Shown: positions 20,477-31,303 of the stretch, piece by piece
Layout of the letters: every line of letters starts with the position of its first letter
Numbering within the stretch: position 1 is the stretch's first letter
From: Methylophilaceae bacterium
GTDB lineage: Bacteria; Pseudomonadota; Gammaproteobacteria; Burkholderiales; Methylophilaceae
Reading direction: 5' to 3'
NCBI GenBank assembly: GCA_028351715.1
Contig: JAOMKM010000002.1
Location: 42,515 to 106,514 of the forward strand
Length of the DNA stretch: 64,000 bases
The notes under the pieces: model-generated
Told to the model about the DNA's origin: nothing
The model's input: the letters and a program-made list of their open reading frames with translations, nothing else
The model's database searches: none
Program-made: the position numbers and the translations under genes

Positions 20477-21697
20477 ATGAAGAATATAAATAAAATGATT
20501 TTTATATCTGCTGCAATGGGAATATTACTAGGCATATTGATTAAATTTTTTCCTAATTTATTTTTTGTTGATTATCTATTAATGGCAACCGACCTAGTCG
20601 GACAAATTTTCATTAAAAGTTTAAAGATGATATTAGTGCCTCTTGTTTTTTTCTCAATTGTCGTTGGTGTTTCAAACCTTGGAGGAGGTGGAAAATCTAG
20701 CCTAATATGGAAGTCAACTTTTTTATATTTTACGATCACTATGTCAATTGCTATTACCTTGGCACTTGTTGTAATGAATATTGTTCAGCCAGGCGTAGGC
20801 CTAAGTATTGATTCATGGCAATCAATTAATAATAACCTTCCATCAACCATGACTATCTCGCAATTCTTTAAACAGTTTTTATTGAGCTTATTTGAAAATC
20901 CTTTTCACTCACTTGCTTCCGGAAAAATCCTACCGTTGATAGTTTTTTCTATTATTATTGGTATGGCATTAAATGATAGAAAAGGAAGTTTTAAGGCAGC
21001 CAAAGACGTTTTCACTAGTCTTTATGAGGTTATGCTTAAAATTGTTCATTGGTTAATGCTATTTGCTCCATTAGGTGTGTTTGCACTTTTAGTGAATATG
21101 GTTGCAAGCCAAGACACTAGCTTATTTTCTCAGTTAGGAATTTTTATTTTCACTGTAATATTTTTAATTCTATTTCATGGCGTAGTAATTTTGCCTGCTA
21201 TTTTATTTCTCTTAACTAAAATAACGCCTATAAATTTATGGGTAGACGGAAGGCCAGCATTTATTACTGCATTCGCGACTAGTTCCAGCGCAGCGACTCT
21301 CCCAATTACCTTAAGTGTAGCCAATAATAATTTTAAGACTTCTAAAGGGATATCTAATTTTGTACTTCCTTTAGGGGCAACTATGAATATGGATGGGACG
21401 GCATTATATGAAGCAGCAGCAGCATTGTTTATTGCAAACTTAGTTGGAATGGATCTAACTTTAGCTCAGCAACTTATTTTATTCTTTACTGCTATGGTTG
21501 CATCAATTGGAGCACCTGGAATTCCTAGTGCTGGGATGGTAACTATGGCAATGGTTTTACAGGTTTTAGGTTTGCCTTTAGAAGCATTGGCTATACTCCT
21601 TCCAATGGATAGGTTAATCGATACATTTAGGACAACAATTAATGTTGAAGGTGACTTAGTAGGGGCATTAATTGTCGATAAAATTACTAAATCTTAA
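20477..21697 (+). CDS. Dicarboxylate/amino acid:cation symporter (DAACS; GltP/DctA-like)
   Basis: FIKSLKMILVPLVFFSIVVGV, AFATSSSAATLPITLSVA, VLPLGATMNMDGTALYEAAAALFIA, MDRLIDTFRTTINVEGD. Confidence 0.92.
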   Translation: MKNINKMIFISAAMGILLGILIKFFPNLFFVDYLLMATDLVGQIFIKSLKMILVPLVFFSIVVGVSNLGGGGKSSLIWKSTFLYFTITMSIAITLALVVMNIVQPGVGLSIDSWQSINNNLPSTMTISQFFKQFLLSLFENPFHSLASGKILPLIVFSIIIGMALNDRKGSFKAAKDVFTSLYEVMLKIVHWLMLFAPLGVFALLVNMVASQDTSLFSQLGIFIFTVIFLILFHGVVILPAILFLLTKITPINLWVDGRPAFITAFATSSSAATLPITLSVANNNFKTSKGISNFVLPLGATMNMDGTALYEAAAALFIANLVGMDLTLAQQLILFFTAMVASIGAPGIPSAGMVTMAMVLQVLGLPLEALAILLPMDRLIDTFRTTINVEGDLVGALIVDKITKS

Positions 21698-24600
21698 CTT
21701 TCTTCTTCTTCTCAATAAATCCTATAGATAAAGAATAAGCTGAAGGTATTACAATCAAGGTCAGTAATGTAGAAGAAATCATCCCACCAATTACGGCGAT
21801 GGCTAGAGGGCCATTTGATTCAGACCCAGCGCCATAACCCAGGGCGGCCGGCATTAAGGCAAATATCAATGTAAGAGAAGTCATTAGTACGGGTCGAAGG
21901 CGGATGGGACATGCTTCTAATAGTGCTTGATCTGTTTTTTTCCCCATCGCTTTTAACTGATTTGTCATATCCACTAGTAAAATAGAATTTTTTGCAACTA
22001 GCCCAATTAGTAGGACCATACCAATCATCGAATAAATATTGAGACTATTTCCTGTAATCCACAATAAGAATATACCGCCAACTACAGCTAATGGTTGAGC
22101 CAACATAACTATTAATGGCTGAAAAAATGAATTAAATAGGCTTGCCAGGACCATATAAAGTAATATGGTTGCTAGAATAAATACAAAAATTATATTACTC
22201 ATTGTTTTTGCAAATTCCTTAGCTTGACCTTCTAATTGAATTGAATATTCACCTGGAAGTAAATTCTGACTAGTTTGTTTGACTAATGTAACTGCTTCAC
22301 CAAGAGATATTGTTGGATTTGAATAAAAATTTGATGAGTATTGTAAATCTTGTCGCCCCATTACTGCTGGACCAAGTTCCTGATGAAAAGAGGCTATGGT
22401 ATCCAGTCGAACTAATTCTCCAGATTTACTCCTTAAATATATTTTATTTAGATCATTTAATTGTTCAAATGATCCATCTTTTGCTTTTAATCTAATATCA
22501 TACCTTTGGCCATCTCCTGGCTCATCATTAAATCTTGCAACATCTAATCCATTACTTAGAACAGAAATTGCTTCAGCAATATCAGCAGCACTAATTCCAA
22601 AACTAGAAGCTCTATCTCGATCAATATCTAAAATCATTTGAGGAAGATTTAGTTGTAAATTAAGATCAATGCTTCCTAAACCTTCATTTTCTGATAGTTT
22701 TATCAAAAGCTCATCACTTAAGATAGCAACTTTATCAATGCTCGGCCCCGTGATTGAGAATTGTAATTTTTCTGAACGCCTACCGCCGGCAAATGATACG
22801 CCTGAAGGAAAAGCTTTCACTCCAGAGAGTTGATTAAGATCAATTCCCATTTTTTTCATAATGTCAGATTGAGATAGTGAGCGTTTATTTTTTTCTTTTA
22901 ATCTAACGCTAATAAAGCCACTGTTAACTTGTCCTCTACTTCCTAATCCAATCGACGAGAAAACACTGGCAGTGTAGTCATTATATTGATTAATAATTTC
23001 CTCAATCTCTAGTAATTTATTATAGGTATATTCCATATTAGAACCTAAAGGGGTTTTAAATCTAACTGTAAACCGACTCTCATCTTGTTCAGGTACTAAT
23101 GTTTTTTCTACTTTTGAAAAAAGAAGAGTGCTAGCAAGAACTATAATAAGACTAGAAATTAAAACTTTTACTCTATGTGACAGGGACCAAGTTAGAATTT
23201 TCTTGTAATTTCTATCAAGTTTCTCAAAAAAACTATTTAGGCCATTAAGCCAACTAATTTCCCTTTCTTTCATTGCTAAAAATTTTGAGCACAACATTGG
23301 GGTTAATGTTAAAGAAATAATTAATGAGACTAATATCCCAGCTGTAACAACTACTGCAAAGGATTCAAAAAACCGCCCAATGATTCCATCCATAAATATA
23401 ACTGGAGCAAAAATACACACTAATGCTAGTGAGGAGGCTAGAACTGCAAATACCACTTCTTTACTCCCATTGATAGCTGCATTAAAAATATTTTTATCAA
23501 TAGTTTTTTGGTGTCGAAAAATATTTTCAAGGACTACTATTGAGTCATCAACAACTACTCCAATCAAAAGTATCAGAGCAAGTAAGGTCATACTGTTAAA
23601 GGTAAAGCCATAAAAATACATTACTGCAATAGATCCAAGAAGAGAAATTGGGATTGCTATAGCAATAATAAATGTGGATCGAAGAGATTTTAAAAAGAAT
23701 AATACAACTAGAGCTGCTAATAAAGTCCCTTCAAGAATATGGTTCTGTAAAGATTTAACCATAGATTTAATGTAAATTGAATCATCTGTTGATACCTTTA
23801 ACTCTAGACCTGGTGGTAAGCCAGGCCTTATTTGAGTGTCAACCTTTTCTTTAATTTTATTAATAATGTCAACAGTATTAGAATTTGCTACCTTTATAAT
23901 TCCAAGACCAATCGATGGTTTATTATTATGACGAGCCGTCTGTCTGTAATCATCTAAACCATCTTCTACCTCAGCAATATCTTTAATCTTAATTGGCCCA
24001 CCATCCCTATATGTCACAATCATTTCATTTAGATCTTTAATTTTATGGAACTCTAAATCAAGCTTAAACATTTTTTCTGATTGAGCTCTTACAAGAAAAC
24101 CTCCAGGAAGCTGAACATGCTCTTTCTTAAAGGCTAAAATTAAATCGTTAGGAGTTATTTGTAACGCAGACATTTTTTCAGGGAGTAAGTTAATTCTTAT
24201 TGTCCTATCTCTCCTGCCACCTAATGTCACATAGCCAACTCCATCTACAGTTTCTAATTTTTTCTTTAAAATATTATTCGCATATAGATTTAATTGTTGA
24301 ACAGTTCTGTCTCCAGTTAGGCCTAACCACATAATTGCACTTGCATTTGTCTCCACTTTACGTACAACTGGAGGAACAATATCATCAGGTAATCTTCTGG
24401 CTAATCTGCTGACTTTAGATTGAATTTCATTAAATGCAACTTCAATATCCTTATCTAAGTTAAAAGTAATACTTACAACGGAAACACCTGGAGAAGATTC
24501 GGATTTTATAGACTCAATACCTGGAGTTGTGTTGACTGCTTCCTCAATTAGATTTGTAATACTAGCATCAACGATTTCAGGATTAGCCCCTTCTAAGGTA

Positions 24601-24746
24601 GTTGTAACTGTAAGAATTGGAAAATCAATTGTAGGAAACTTATCAATACCAATTTTCTGAAAGCTAATAATTCCCAACAAAACAAATACTGCAGAAATCA
24701 TCCAAGCTAGAACATGTCTTCGAATTGAAATTTCAGGTAATGTCAT
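21687..24746 (-). CDS. RND efflux transporter permease subunit (AcrB/MexF-like)
   Basis: 1019 aa: ISRRHVLAWM-type start, GVVVDDSIVVLENI, FAPVIFMDGIIGRFFESFAVVV, LTPMLCSKFLA, IGLVAKNSILLVD, RLRPVLMTSLTLIFALMPAALGYGAGSE. Confidence 0.95.
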   Translation of the reverse strand: MTLPEISIRRHVLAWMISAVFVLLGIISFQKIGIDKFPTIDFPILTVTTTLEGANPEIVDASITNLIEEAVNTTPGIESIKSESSPGVSVVSITFNLDKDIEVAFNEIQSKVSRLARRLPDDIVPPVVRKVETNASAIMWLGLTGDRTVQQLNLYANNILKKKLETVDGVGYVTLGGRRDRTIRINLLPEKMSALQITPNDLILAFKKEHVQLPGGFLVRAQSEKMFKLDLEFHKIKDLNEMIVTYRDGGPIKIKDIAEVEDGLDDYRQTARHNNKPSIGLGIIKVANSNTVDIINKIKEKVDTQIRPGLPPGLELKVSTDDSIYIKSMVKSLQNHILEGTLLAALVVLFFLKSLRSTFIIAIAIPISLLGSIAVMYFYGFTFNSMTLLALILLIGVVVDDSIVVLENIFRHQKTIDKNIFNAAINGSKEVVFAVLASSLALVCIFAPVIFMDGIIGRFFESFAVVVTAGILVSLIISLTLTPMLCSKFLAMKEREISWLNGLNSFFEKLDRNYKKILTWSLSHRVKVLISSLIIVLASTLLFSKVEKTLVPEQDESRFTVRFKTPLGSNMEYTYNKLLEIEEIINQYNDYTASVFSSIGLGSRGQVNSGFISVRLKEKNKRSLSQSDIMKKMGIDLNQLSGVKAFPSGVSFAGGRRSEKLQFSITGPSIDKVAILSDELLIKLSENEGLGSIDLNLQLNLPQMILDIDRDRASSFGISAADIAEAISVLSNGLDVARFNDEPGDGQRYDIRLKAKDGSFEQLNDLNKIYLRSKSGELVRLDTIASFHQELGPAVMGRQDLQYSSNFYSNPTISLGEAVTLVKQTSQNLLPGEYSIQLEGQAKEFAKTMSNIIFVFILATILLYMVLASLFNSFFQPLIVMLAQPLAVVGGIFLLWITGNSLNIYSMIGMVLLIGLVAKNSILLVDMTNQLKAMGKKTDQALLEACPIRLRPVLMTSLTLIFALMPAALGYGAGSESNGPLAIAVIGGMISSTLLTLIVIPSAYSLSIGFIEKKKKVKI

Positions 24747-24749
24747 GCT

Positions 24750-25820
24750 TTATTGGAATGAAATATTAATGGGAGTTTGATCAGTTAAATATGCTGCACC
24801 GTCAAGTGCAACTACTTCATTTTCTTCTAATCCTGCAAGAATTTCAATAACACCATCTTGGCTAATGCCAATTGTGACTTTGCGCTGCTCAACCTTATCT
24901 TTGTTAACTATATAAACAACTTGTCCAGCTGGTCTCAATACAACACTTTGTTCTGGGACGGAAATGCCCTCCCTAGTTGAAAAAATAACAGTTCCTTTTA
25001 CACTGGCCCCTGGTTGCCACTCAGTCTGACCTTTAATATCAGCTATTATATCTATGGATCTACTATCAGACATTAATTGAGGTTTTAATTCAGCAATCTT
25101 GACTGTAATTTCATTGTCTGAGGTTGGTGTCTTAAGCTTTATAGGAATACCTGGTTTTAATTTTTTGGCTAATTTTTCAGGAAATGGTATGTGCGCGCGA
25201 AGCTTTTTATTGCTAATAATCTGAAATACTGGATCTCCTATTTTTAGAAAATCACCAACAGACGGGATTTGTTTCTCAACTACTCCAGAAATAGGGGCAT
25301 AAATTCTAGTTTTCTCAAGATTAGACTGAGCTATATTTTTTTTTGATCGAGAAATTTCTAGCTCTTCGACTGTTTCATTTTTTTGTGTAATTATTGTATC
25401 AAGAGCATTTGCAGAAATAAATTCTTTATCAACTAAAGTTAAATTTCTTTGGTAAATTTTTTCTTGATTGGTTAGTCGAGCATCAAATTTTCTAACCTCA
25501 GCTTTTGCAAGCGACAGCTGATATTGATAATCTTTTTCTTCTATCTCCGCTAGAAGGGCTCCTTTTTTTATAATAGAACCTGTACGAGCATGTAATCTAA
25601 CTACCTTTCCTGAAATTTCTGTAGCAATAGTTGGGTCAATAATTCCTCTAATTGATCCTATTGCAGACTCTTTATCTTCAAATGTTTTTAATGAGGCTTT
25701 AGCTGTTGTTACATAAATTGCTCGTTTAGTTTTTTCTACTGAAACCTCTTTTTCGCCACAGCCAGCAAGAAATATGCTAAATATAGTTAATATAAATAAA
25801 TATTTAATGCTATTTCTCAT
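24750..25820 (-). CDS. RND efflux periplasmic adaptor (membrane fusion) protein
   Basis: Lipoprotein-like signal (FSIFLAGCGE), IAPISGVVEKQIPSVGDFLKIGDPVFQI-type biotinyl-lipoyl hairpin, VPEQSVVLRPAGQVVYIV. Confidence 0.92.
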   Translation of the reverse strand: MRNSIKYLFILTIFSIFLAGCGEKEVSVEKTKRAIYVTTAKASLKTFEDKESAIGSIRGIIDPTIATEISGKVVRLHARTGSIIKKGALLAEIEEKDYQYQLSLAKAEVRKFDARLTNQEKIYQRNLTLVDKEFISANALDTIITQKNETVEELEISRSKKNIAQSNLEKTRIYAPISGVVEKQIPSVGDFLKIGDPVFQIISNKKLRAHIPFPEKLAKKLKPGIPIKLKTPTSDNEITVKIAELKPQLMSDSRSIDIIADIKGQTEWQPGASVKGTVIFSTREGISVPEQSVVLRPAGQVVYIVNKDKVEQRKVTIGISQDGVIEILAGLEENEVVALDGAAYLTDQTPINISFQ

Positions 25821-26376
25821 GAATTTTTTCCAAATTAATTAAATTCCAATTAAAAAAGGGTCCTGGGTCAGTTTTTCGTTGTGGTGAAATTTGATTGTGA
25901 CCAACAATATCACTAATTGGGTAGTTTTCACATAGACATTTAATGAGGCTCATAAGTTTCATGTATTGATTATTCTCAAATGGCTCATGGTCGGTCCCCT
26001 CTAATTCAATTCCAATAGAAAAATCATTACAGTTACGCTTATTTTTCCATGATGATTTGCCGGCATGCCAAGCTCGATTATTGCATGAAACGAACTGCAA
26101 AATTTCTCCTGACCTCTTAATTAAGAAATGTGATGAAACTTTAAGATCTTTTATAGTTTCAAAATAAGAATGTTTTGTTAAATCTAATTTATTTTGAAAA
26201 AAATTCTCAATATAAGGACCACCAAACTTGTTGGGTGGTAAGCTGATGCTGTGAATGACTATTAAATCAATCTCCATATTTTTTGGCCTATTATCAAAAT
26301 TCGGGGATTGAACCTTTTTTAAATTTTCTATAAAACCTTGATCATTTATTTTAAATAATTTTGAGCATGAGTTCAT
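25810..26376 (-). CDS. ampD: 1,6-anhydro-N-acetylmuramyl-L-alanine amidase
   Basis: LIVIHSISLPPNKFGG, SSHFLIKRSGEILQFV, AWHAGKSSWKNKRNCNDFSIGIELEG, VGHNQISPQRKTDPGPFFNW. Confidence 0.93.
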   Translation of the reverse strand: MNSCSKLFKINDQGFIENLKKVQSPNFDNRPKNMEIDLIVIHSISLPPNKFGGPYIENFFQNKLDLTKHSYFETIKDLKVSSHFLIKRSGEILQFVSCNNRAWHAGKSSWKNKRNCNDFSIGIELEGTDHEPFENNQYMKLMSLIKCLCENYPISDIVGHNQISPQRKTDPGPFFNWNLINLEKIHEK

Positions 26377-26469
26377 ATAGATAGATTATAATTTACTGTT
26401 TTAAATTAGTTCTTATTTTAATCGCTTTTGAAGGCTTAAGCATTAAATTTACTTTATTGGAGAGTTTGA

Positions 26470-26757
26470 ATGGAAAGTGAGATGTTATTTATTGATTATG
26501 TAATATTTGGCATTGTAGATAATGTGGTGATGTTATTGGGCGCTTTTTTTGGTCTCGGATTAGAAAAATACCTACCAAAACGTTTTCAGGTTGGTTTGGG
26601 GGCAGTTATAGGGGCTGGAATAGGAAATGCATTAAGTGATTTTATGGGGGGCATAGCCAGCTTAAATTGGCCATTAGCTTTCGGTACAGGGCTTGGATGT
26701 ATTATTGCATTAGTAATGATACCTGTATTCCACAGAGTTCAAAATTATCGTAAATAA
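26470..26757 (+). CDS. Small conserved-looking membrane protein of unknown function (95 aa)
   Basis: Glycine-rich TM segments FGLGLEKYLPKRFQVGLGAVIGAGIGNALSDFMGG; GGAG-type RBS upstream. Confidence 0.7.
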   Translation: MESEMLFIDYVIFGIVDNVVMLLGAFFGLGLEKYLPKRFQVGLGAVIGAGIGNALSDFMGGIASLNWPLAFGTGLGCIIALVMIPVFHRVQNYRK

Positions 26758-26778
26758 GAAAATTATGGTCTATTTAAA

Positions 26779-27183
26779 TTGAAAATAAATATTATTGGGA
26801 GACTTTATTCGTGTCTGTTTTATGAGGCAATAATTCAAATTGCATTATGGTTTGTTGTTACTTTTTTTGTATTAGCTATACTTAAAGTTGATTTATTTGA
26901 AAGTATGAACTCTCTTCGATTTATTTTATGGACTTCATCAGGGGTATATTTTATTCTTTCATGGTTTTATGGTGGGCAGACATTGGCAATGAAAGCCTGG
27001 AACCTTAAGTTAACCTATCCAGAAGGAAATAGAAATTTTAGTTATTTCTTGTCTCGATATTTTCTTGCATCAATTAGCTTAGCTTTTTTTGGTCTGGGAT
27101 ATCTTTATATTTTTTTTGATAAAAAAAATTGCTATCTACATGATAAGTTTTTAGGCTCTAAAATTATTTATACTCAAATCTAA
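26779..27183 (+). CDS. RDD family membrane protein
   Basis: YGGQTLAMKAWNLKL and KNCYLHDKFLGSKII match the RDD domain. TTG start. Confidence 0.8.
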   Translation: MKINIIGRLYSCLFYEAIIQIALWFVVTFFVLAILKVDLFESMNSLRFILWTSSGVYFILSWFYGGQTLAMKAWNLKLTYPEGNRNFSYFLSRYFLASISLAFFGLGYLYIFFDKKNCYLHDKFLGSKIIYTQI

Positions 27184-28231
27184 TTATTAAATATAGACCA
27201 ATTAATAAAAATATTAATGTTGGAATAAATGCACTTAGATAAGGCGGCCAATCATTCAATAGGCCCAAATGTCTAATCATAGTATTAAAAATTTGATATG
27301 CTATGCCAGTTGAAATTCCAATAAAAATCTTTAAAAATTTTCCACCTGATCGTTCTTGAAGAAATCCAAATGGCACAGCAAAAATAAGCATCACTAAAGG
27401 TATTATTGGGTGAATAATTTTTTCCCACAAAGCAACCTCATATCGTGTTGTTTTTTGATTGTTAATCTTTAAATAGTTAATAAACTTAAATAGATTTAAT
27501 GTGTCCATTTTTTCTGGTGAAATAATAAGCACATTCATCATCTCTGGTCTAATTAGGGATTTCCAATTTCCCTTAACAATTGAAGTTGTTTCAACAATGT
27601 TATTGTTAAATAGTGTTTGGGATATAGACTCTAATTTCCATTGACCATCATCAAAAATTCCCTTTTCAGCGTTAGTGATTGTTCGTAAGTTAAAATCTTT
27701 GTCAAACTCATAAATATGAATATCTCTTAAAGAAGCATCTGGCATAACATTTTCAATATTGACAAAATTATTACCATCTTTAATCCAAAAGCCTGATTTA
27801 AATTCTTGACTTACACTTGAGTCAGTGGCGCTAATTTTTAGTTGTTGTGCATTTTTTTCTGAGCCTGGAGCAATCAAATCACCAATAATTAATGTAAAGA
27901 TCGAAAAAAACACCCCTACATAAATCAAAGAGGCTGCTATCTTTATGATTGAGAGGCCACTAGCTCTCATAACAATTAGTTCTGAATTTTGAGAAAGTTG
28001 CCCAATGGCATACATGCTTCCAATGAGAACGGAAAGGGGAATAATTTCATAGATATGCCCAGGAATACTTAAGATGACGTATACGATAATTTGTGGAAGA
28101 CCATATTTACTTTTACCTAAATCATTAATTTCTTGAAGAAAATCAAAAAATGAGAATAATGCAATCAGCCCAAGCATTATCATAAAAATACTAATAAAAA
28201 ATTCTTTATTAAGGTATCTAGTAAGCATCAT
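27164..28231 (-). CDS. lptG: LPS export ABC transporter permease LptG
   Basis: YLNKEFFISIFMIMLGLIALFSFFD, PGHIYEIIPLSVLIGSMYAIGQLSQNSELIVMRASGLS, IPLVMLIFAVPFGFLQERSGGKF. Confidence 0.93.
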   Translation of the reverse strand: MMLTRYLNKEFFISIFMIMLGLIALFSFFDFLQEINDLGKSKYGLPQIIVYVILSIPGHIYEIIPLSVLIGSMYAIGQLSQNSELIVMRASGLSIIKIAASLIYVGVFFSIFTLIIGDLIAPGSEKNAQQLKISATDSSVSQEFKSGFWIKDGNNFVNIENVMPDASLRDIHIYEFDKDFNLRTITNAEKGIFDDGQWKLESISQTLFNNNIVETTSIVKGNWKSLIRPEMMNVLIISPEKMDTLNLFKFINYLKINNQKTTRYEVALWEKIIHPIIPLVMLIFAVPFGFLQERSGGKFLKIFIGISTGIAYQIFNTMIRHLGLLNDWPPYLSAFIPTLIFLLIGLYLIIRFEYK

Positions 28232-29356
28232 CTATTTTCTTCGCCTTTTTCTGATTTTTTGCGGAAATAGTGGTAGATTAAATGATCTCCTATATAAGAG
28301 GTAAATACCTAAAAAACCAACTACTAGATGAATGGGCCAGTAACCAAACCATATAGAAATTACTCCAGTAGAAACTAGACTATGAGACACACCAAGTAAG
28401 TTGTTATAAATTACAAAGAGTAATAATGCAATCACAATATTCATAGATCTTCCAGTTCTTGGATTAATAAAGCTTAACGATATCGAGAGCAATATAAGCA
28501 TCGCGGCTGATATTGGTAATGAAAGCCTCCACATTAATTCAGCAATATACGGATTACGGTTATCTTTATTCTGAGTCAGCAGTAACTCCATTGTCGATTT
28601 AGCTTCAAGGATTCCAGCACTTGCCCCTACAGCTATTAAGTCAGGTACATCCTTCTCAATTAGAATTCCATATTCACTAAATTTTGTTGTTGAAAATTCA
28701 TTGCTATCAACTTGCCCTTCATATCTTTTTCCATCTTTCATCACGATATAATTCTCACCATTTTTATTTATTACTCTTTTACCTTTACTTGAAACAATAA
28801 CTCCTAGTTTTCCATTTTGTGTCGACTGAACAAAAATATTATTAACACTACTTCCAAGATCACTAAATCCTTCCACATAAAATATACGGTTATTACTTTT
28901 AGATTCCTTAAATGATCCTGGAGCAATGGTTGCTAATTCATCTCTATTTTTTAAGCCACTTTTAAATTCTTCTGATTTTTGAACTGCCCACGGACTTATG
29001 AAGAAAGATAGGGATCCAATTAATATAATAATTGGCAAGCTAAATATTAGGATAGGTTTTACTAAATTATGTAGGCTCAGTCCTGCACTGAACCAAACAA
29101 TCATCTCGCTGTCTCTGTACCAGCGACTTAGCGTTAAAAGAATAGCAAGAAAAATTGTTAGTGATAAAAGAAGGGGAAGATGTTTTAATAAGTTAAAAAC
29201 TAGGATCGTATCTACAGTATCGTTAGGTATAATACCTTTTGCTGCAAGCCGGAAAATATACACTGCTCTTTGGGCTACTACTATCCCAGACAATATTAGA
29301 ATTGTAGATAGTGCAGTAAAAAATAGCTCTCTAGTCAATGATGATTTAAATAGCAT
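28232..29356 (-). CDS. lptF: LPS export ABC transporter permease LptF
   Basis: LFKSSLTRELFFTALSTILIL, RWYRDSEMIVWFSAGLSL, AELMWRLSLPISAAMLILLSISLSFINPRTGRS. Confidence 0.93.
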   Translation of the reverse strand: MLFKSSLTRELFFTALSTILILSGIVVAQRAVYIFRLAAKGIIPNDTVDTILVFNLLKHLPLLLSLTIFLAILLTLSRWYRDSEMIVWFSAGLSLHNLVKPILIFSLPIIILIGSLSFFISPWAVQKSEEFKSGLKNRDELATIAPGSFKESKSNNRIFYVEGFSDLGSSVNNIFVQSTQNGKLGVIVSSKGKRVINKNGENYIVMKDGKRYEGQVDSNEFSTTKFSEYGILIEKDVPDLIAVGASAGILEAKSTMELLLTQNKDNRNPYIAELMWRLSLPISAAMLILLSISLSFINPRTGRSMNIVIALLLFVIYNNLLGVSHSLVSTGVISIWFGYWPIHLVVGFLGIYLLYRRSFNLPLFPQKIRKRRRK

Positions 29357-29395
29357 GGCTAAACAGTAGCTTCATTAATTTTAAGGACATAATAG

Positions 29396-30871
29396 ATGAA
29401 AGTTAATATTAAAACAGATTCAATCACAAAGATATCAAGCGATGTTATCACATTAGGGGTGGACGATAAAAATCAAATCATTGATTCAGCAAAGCTTGAT
29501 AAGAAAACAGTTAAGTATCTTAATAATATTTTGGCGCTGGGAGATATTTCAGAACAGTTAGGCTCTGCTAGGGTTGTTTATGGTGATCATTTTTACCCTA
29601 AAGTGTTATTGATTAGAATAGGCGACCCAAAAAAATTAACCCCCAATCACTTCTATAGTGCAATTTTATCTGTTGCTAACGAATTAAAATCCCTACAATT
29701 TAAAAGTTTATTGATACCTATTAACCAGTTCATAAATGAGTCTTTAAGTTCACTTAAAGTGTCTGAATATTTAGTAAGAGGGCTAATGGATGCATATTAT
29801 GCCGTTAATTCTCTTAAGACACTAAATACAGTAAAGAAGAAAATATTTCAAACTACTATACATTATAAAGGTAGTGATTTAAACCAAGTCAAAATTGGTA
29901 TTAAGCATGGTGCGGCTGTAATGCAGGGTGGAAATCTAACTAAGGATTTAGGTAATTTACCACCAAATATATGTACTCCTAAATACCTTGCTAACGTAGC
30001 TATAAAATTAGGAAAAGAATATAAATTTAAAGTTAGTGTTCTTGATCAGAAAAAAATTGAAAAACTCAAGATGGGTTCTTTTTTAGCGGTAGCCAAAGGC
30101 AGCCGAGAGGAACCTCGCTTTATAATTATGGAGCATAACAAAGGACCCAAGAATCAGAAGCCAATTGTGCTTGTAGGCAAAGGAATAACATTTGACGCGG
30201 GTGGAATTTCTATTAAGCCATCTGCAGACATGGATGAGATGAAATACGATATGGGTGGCGCTGCCTCAGTAATGGGCGTTATGAAAACAGTAGGCACTTT
30301 AAATTTAAAGTTGAATATCATCGCAATTATTCCATCTTGTGAAAATTTACCCGATGGACTAGCAGTAAAACCAGGTGATATCGTCACAAGTATGTCTGGA
30401 CAAACTATTGAAATTTTAAATACAGATGCTGAAGGTAGATTGATACTTTGCGATGCTCTTACATATGCTGAAAGATATAAGCCTGAGATAGTAATTGATA
30501 TTGCAACACTCACGGGTGCTTGTGTTATTGGGTTAGGACACCACGCGACTGGCTTATTTTCAAACCACGACCCGTTAGCTGCAGAGATAGAAGTCGCAGG
30601 CATTAGGGCATTAGATAAGGCCTGGAAGATGCCATTATGGGAAGAATATCAGCCACAACTTAATAGTAATTTTGCAGATATGGCTAATATTGGTGGAAGA
30701 GCTGGTGGAAGTATAACGGCAGCATGTTTCTTATCTCGGTTTGCCAAAAAGTTTAATTGGGCTCATTTAGATATTGCTGGTACAGCCTGGAAGTCAGGCA
30801 AGGAAAAAGGATCAACTGGAAGACCTGTGCCACTTCTAAGCCAATTTTTAATCAAAAGGGCTGGAAAGTAG
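29396..30871 (+). CDS. pepA: Leucyl aminopeptidase (M17)
   Basis: LVGKGITFDAGGISIKPSADMDEMKYDMGGAASV and NTDAEGRLILCDALTYAE signatures. Confidence 0.96.
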   Translation: MKVNIKTDSITKISSDVITLGVDDKNQIIDSAKLDKKTVKYLNNILALGDISEQLGSARVVYGDHFYPKVLLIRIGDPKKLTPNHFYSAILSVANELKSLQFKSLLIPINQFINESLSSLKVSEYLVRGLMDAYYAVNSLKTLNTVKKKIFQTTIHYKGSDLNQVKIGIKHGAAVMQGGNLTKDLGNLPPNICTPKYLANVAIKLGKEYKFKVSVLDQKKIEKLKMGSFLAVAKGSREEPRFIIMEHNKGPKNQKPIVLVGKGITFDAGGISIKPSADMDEMKYDMGGAASVMGVMKTVGTLNLKLNIIAIIPSCENLPDGLAVKPGDIVTSMSGQTIEILNTDAEGRLILCDALTYAERYKPEIVIDIATLTGACVIGLGHHATGLFSNHDPLAAEIEVAGIRALDKAWKMPLWEEYQPQLNSNFADMANIGGRAGGSITAACFLSRFAKKFNWAHLDIAGTAWKSGKEKGSTGRPVPLLSQFLIKRAGK

Positions 30872-30874
30872 CTT

Positions 30875-31303
30875 TTGACGAATGTTCAATTTATTTTTAA
30901 TGTAAAAGATAAATCTATCCTATTACATAATTTACTTTTACAAAACCTACAAAAGAAGAAAGCAAGTTTAGTTTTTTGTAGAGATAAATATGAACTAGAA
31001 ATATTATCTGAAAATTTATGGACTAGTTCAGTAATAAATTTTCTTCCTCATAAGGTAAACGAACCCTACGATAATGAGTTAATTATTTTATCTGATGATA
31101 GGATTGATTGGTTGGATGATACTTTAATAAACTTTTCTGATTCTATGATCGATGGGTTTAATCGTTACTTAAAATTAATTGAGCTGGTTACAGATAGCGA
31201 AGAAACTAAAGAAAAAGCAAGGGATAGATTTAAATTTTATAAAGACTGTGGGTATAAAATAAATTCAGTTGATGAAAAACAATTAAGTGTTAATTTGTTC
31301 TAG
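30875..31303 (+). CDS. holC: DNA polymerase III subunit chi
   Basis: 142 aa directly after pepA (usual location); LWTSSVINFLPH..., RLIELVTDSEETKEKARDRFKFYKDCGY typical of HolC. TTG start. Confidence 0.8.
   Translation: MTNVQFIFNVKDKSILLHNLLLQNLQKKKASLVFCRDKYELEILSENLWTSSVINFLPHKVNEPYDNELIILSDDRIDWLDDTLINFSDSMIDGFNRYLKLIELVTDSEETKEKARDRFKFYKDCGYKINSVDEKQLSVNLF

Noticed and set aside
21687-25820. RND pump as an acquired resistance island
   Set aside because: No transposase, integrase or repeats nearby; composition looks like the surroundings and the pump is an ordinary chromosomal type.
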